From Burkholderia vietnamiensis LMG 10929 (lineage in GTDB: Bacteria > Pseudomonadota > Gammaproteobacteria > Burkholderiales > Burkholderiaceae): DNA of 64,000 nt. Below, piece after piece: positions 62,814 through 64,000 of the stretch (position 1 is the stretch's first letter; each line of letters opens with the position of its first letter). A program made the translations under genes and the position numbers. Where the stretch lies: assembly GCF_000959445.1 (NCBI RefSeq), contig NZ_CP009632.1:1184368-1248367 (forward strand). The letters are read 5' to 3'. A model generated the notes under the pieces. It saw only the letters and a list, made by a program, of their open reading frames with translations, was not told the origin of the DNA and did not search any database.

Positions 62814-64000
62814 ATGCGCATCAGCCAACTCGATCTGATCCGGTACGGCAAGTTCACCGACGAAACATTGCGCTTTCCGGCAGCCGGCCAGGATTTCCAC
62901 GTGATCGTCGGGCCGAACGAAGCCGGCAAGTCGACGATCCGGACCGCCGTGTCGGAATTGCTGTTCGGAATGAAATTGCAGACGCCGCTCGACTTCCTGC
63001 ACGCGACGCCCGACCTGCGGATCGGCGGCGTGCTGGAGGGCAACGCAGGCACGCTCGCGTTTCACCGCGCACGCGGGCGCAGCTCGTTGCGCACGCCTGC
63101 CGACGACAAACTGCCCGACGATTACCTCGCGTCGATTCTCGACGGCGCGACGCGCGAATTCTTCGAGCAGATGTTCGGGCTGGACCACGGGCGCCTCGTC
63201 GACGGCGGCCGGAGCATTCTCGATGCGTCCGACAAGCTCGGCCAGGTGCTGTTCGAGTCGGCGGCCGGCGTCGGCACGCTCGGGCCCGTGCGCGAGGAGC
63301 TCGACGCGCGAGCGGCCGAGCTGTGGGCGCCCCGACGCAGCGGCAGTGCGTTCGCACTGGCCGAGGCTTCATACAACGATGCGGTCGGCGAACTGAAGGC
63401 GGTCCAGGTGCGCACGCGCGACTGGGTCGAGCGCAAGGAGGCGCGCGACGCGATCGAACACGAGATCGACCAGGCGCGTGCCGAGCAGCGTCGTCTCGAA
63501 ACGCTGCGCTCGAAGCTCGAACGCGTGCGGCGGCTGGCGCCGTACCTGAAGGAATTGACCTTCAAGGAAGCGGCGCTCGCGGAACTGGGCGCCGTCGTCG
63601 AGCTGCCGCCCAGCGCGTACGCGGACTTGCTGAAGGCGCAAGGCGATCTGGCTGCCGAGCAGAAGGTGCTCGAAGAGCGTCGCGCGGACCTGCTCGCGAA
63701 ACGGCAGGCGCGCGACGCGATCGTTCCCGATGCCGACGCGCTCGCGCTCGCCGGCGACATCGAAGCGCTCGACCGCTTGCGCGGCGCTTGCATGAACCAT
63801 GCACAGGATCTGCTGCTGCTCGGCGCCGACGTCGAGCGGCATCTGTCCGCGGCAGCGGCCGCTGCCGCGCAGCTCGGCTGGCCGACCGACGAGCCGTCGC
63901 TGCGCGCGGCGCTGCCAACCGCGCTGTCGCTGAAGACGGTCGCGAACCTGTTGCGCGACCACGGCGCGCTGCATCAGGCGCTGAGCGGCGCACGCGAGTC
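62814..64000 (+). CDS. SbcC/YhaN-like AAA ATPase (partial, cut by window end)
   Basis: Open reading frame from the ATG at 62814 to the end of the window without a stop (395 codons seen). It begins MRISQLDLIRYGKFTDETLRF and carries the Walker A GPNEAGKST of SbcC/Rad50/YhaN ATPases, then a long charged coiled-coil-like stretch (for example EHEIDQARAEQRRLETLRSKLERVRRL). It partners the nuclease encoded just upstream. The C-terminal ATPase half is outside the window. Confidence 0.88.
   Translation, partial: MRISQLDLIRYGKFTDETLRFPAAGQDFHVIVGPNEAGKSTIRTAVSELLFGMKLQTPLDFLHATPDLRIGGVLEGNAGTLAFHRARGRSSLRTPADDKLPDDYLASILDGATREFFEQMFGLDHGRLVDGGRSILDASDKLGQVLFESAAGVGTLGPVREELDARAAELWAPRRSGSAFALAEASYNDAVGELKAVQVRTRDWVERKEARDAIEHEIDQARAEQRRLETLRSKLERVRRLAPYLKELTFKEAALAELGAVVELPPSAYADLLKAQGDLAAEQKVLEERRADLLAKRQARDAIVPDADALALAGDIEALDRLRGACMNHAQDLLLLGADVERHLSAAAAAAAQLGWPTDEPSLRAALPTALSLKTVANLLRDHGALHQALSGARE

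Overview
The window is very GC-rich and has the gene content and codon usage of a beta-proteobacterium of the genus Burkholderia, most likely the B. cepacia complex. At its centre is a plasmid-type replication and partition module: a RepA-like initiator (47834-49150, minus), an array of iteron-like CCCATAA...GGCTACC repeats upstream of it (about 49300-50315), a parA-parB operon (46025-47744) and a cluster of parS-like palindromes, GTTGTCACGTGACAAC (44885-45934). The window therefore spans the replication origin of a secondary chromosome or megaplasmid. Chromosome 2 is my best guess, from memory of the centromere class.

Left arm (1-44600): ordinary accessory-chromosome metabolism and transport. 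In order: an AraC regulator and an MFS transporter; an H-NS-like protein; an RmlD-like SDR; DoxX; an LprI-like secreted protein; a LysR-pirin pair; wrbA; a CidA/LrgA-LrgB pair; an esterase; Ohr with a TetR regulator and three shared operator-like palindromes; an ABC exporter; a LysR-EamA pair; a branched-chain amino-acid binding protein; a YdiJ-type D-2-hydroxyglutarate dehydrogenase with a divergent LysR; a fused dihydroxyacetone kinase; an MFS transporter broken by a stop codon; a nested, decayed IS5/IS110 block; a MarR-FUSC-DUF1656-HlyD-NodT efflux operon; a molbindin; a His-tailed EamA transporter; an 8-bp tandem repeat; a ProQ-like RNA chaperone; and a flavodoxin-TetR-metallo-beta-lactamase-fold group.

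Origin (44600-50400): the parS cluster, parAB, convergent repA and the iterons. Isolated parS-like sites also occur far away at 5356 and 57853. Iteron-like sites occur far away at 23024, 29548 and 38412.

Right arm (50400-64000): a small DUF4148-like exported protein, a LysR regulator, a divergent purA paralogue, another LysR, dienelactone hydrolase, a second DUF4148 protein, a RES/Xre toxin-antitoxin pair, a tyrosine-recombinase homologue that has lost nearly all catalytic residues, a Gly/Ala-rich exported protein, and an SbcD/YhaO-like nuclease followed by an SbcC/YhaN-like ATPase cut by the window end.

I see no wholly new multi-gene system. The most unusual signals are the origin architecture with outlying Rep-site and parS copies, the catalytically dead recombinase near the origin, and the three-operator TetR/Ohr switch.
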